Assembly: GCF_014196195.1 (NCBI RefSeq)
Contig: NZ_JACIDF010000004.1
Span: forward strand, 331,750 to 395,749
Direction of reading: 5' to 3'
Source of the DNA: Anoxybacteroides rupiense
GTDB lineage: Bacteria; Bacillota; Bacilli; Bacillales; Anoxybacillaceae
DNA length: 64,000 nucleotides
Shown: piece by piece, positions 63,909-64,000 of the stretch
Layout: each line of letters begins with the position of its first letter
How positions within the stretch are numbered: the stretch's first letter is position 1
Program-made: the position numbers and the translations under genes
The notes under the pieces: model-generated
What the model was told of the DNA's origin: nothing
Databases searched by the model: none
Seen by the model: the letters and a program-made list of their open reading frames with translations, nothing else

Positions 63909-64000
63909 TGGCGGAGGAGGAGGGATTCGAACCCCCGCGCGCCTCTCGACGCCTCTCGGTTTTCAAGACCGACCCCTTCAGCCAGACTTGGGTACTCCTC
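63909..64000 (-). tRNA. tRNA-Ser (UGA), one base cut at the edge
   Basis: Anticodon loop CTTGAAA, long variable arm, encoded CCA. The first base (expected G) falls outside the window. Confidence 0.93.

Overview
The window looks like chromosomal DNA of a spore-forming member of the Bacillaceae. The evidence is an sspH-type spore protein gene, spoVR, prkA-yhbH, many strong AGGAGG ribosome binding sites, and several gene runs that match Bacillus subtilis neighbourhoods as I remember them (yhbA-yhbB-trmL ... prkA-yhbH; yhcT-yhcU-yhcV ... pgcA ... yhcY-yhcZ-yhdA-yhdB; the yrkD-J sulfur genes; the dctP/B/S/R set; a trnD-like tRNA array). A thermophilic relative such as Geobacillus, Parageobacillus, Anoxybacillus or Aeribacillus is plausible, but that is inference.

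Layout. 1-4.7 kb: the start of an alpha-glucosidase gene, panE, and the cstA-ybdD pair. 4.8-8.5 kb: an adenosylcobalamin riboswitch with a terminator in front of a class I ribonucleotide reductase operon. 8.7-9.9 kb: a manganese (yybP-ykoY) riboswitch ahead of a DUF1232 gene and a TerC-family exporter gene. 9.9-11.6 kb: a Fur-regulated flavodoxin and a CatE-like ring-cleaving dioxygenase. 11.8-16.9 kb: a sulfane-sulfur detoxification operon (CstR-type repressor, TusA, DsrE, two rhodaneses, TusA-rhodanese, rhodanese-persulfide dioxygenase, TauE exporter) plus a glutaredoxin-like gene, with repeated ATACC/GGTAT operators. 18-22.8 kb: spoVR, a BlaI/M56/His-rich lipoprotein regulatory unit, sspH and a ferritin-like gene. 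23-36 kb: DedA, yhdB, an MFS exporter, azr, yhcY-yhcZ, pgcA, yhcV, a CcpA-controlled alpha-glucosidase, and a BdbC/thioredoxin pair. 36-42.5 kb: RNA pseudouridine synthase yhcT, a CNNM ion exporter with an unusual hairpin leader, a YugP-type protease, an aldo/keto reductase, and a wrbA-pirin operon under a probable MhqR-type operator. 42.7-47.7 kb: the C4-dicarboxylate uptake and sensing genes. 49-54 kb: an MFP-ATPase-permease ABC exporter followed by its own two-component system. 54-62 kb: signal peptidase, yhbH, prkA, trmL, yhbB, queG and a B3/4-domain gene. 62.2-64 kb: fourteen tRNA genes on the minus strand.

Themes. Several loci handle reactive electrophiles, sulfur species and metals: quinones (CatE-like, WrbA, pirin, azoreductase), persulfides, manganese, iron and oxygen/redox. 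Regulation is visible in the DNA: two riboswitches, tandem Fur boxes, cre sites, BlaI-type and CstR-type palindromes, and a promoter of the form TTGACA-N17-TATAAT overlapping a quinone-sensor-type operator. Non-ATG starts, especially TTG, are common.

The most unusual structures are: two roughly 90-nt related insertions in the tRNA array, each lying between a broken 5' tRNA half and an intact tRNA of the same kind; a CNNM gene whose Shine-Dalgarno sequence is separated from its TTG start by a perfect hairpin; two families of short dispersed repeats; and a B12 riboswitch controlling a B12-independent reductase. I saw no CRISPR array, prophage, intact insertion sequence or rRNA gene.
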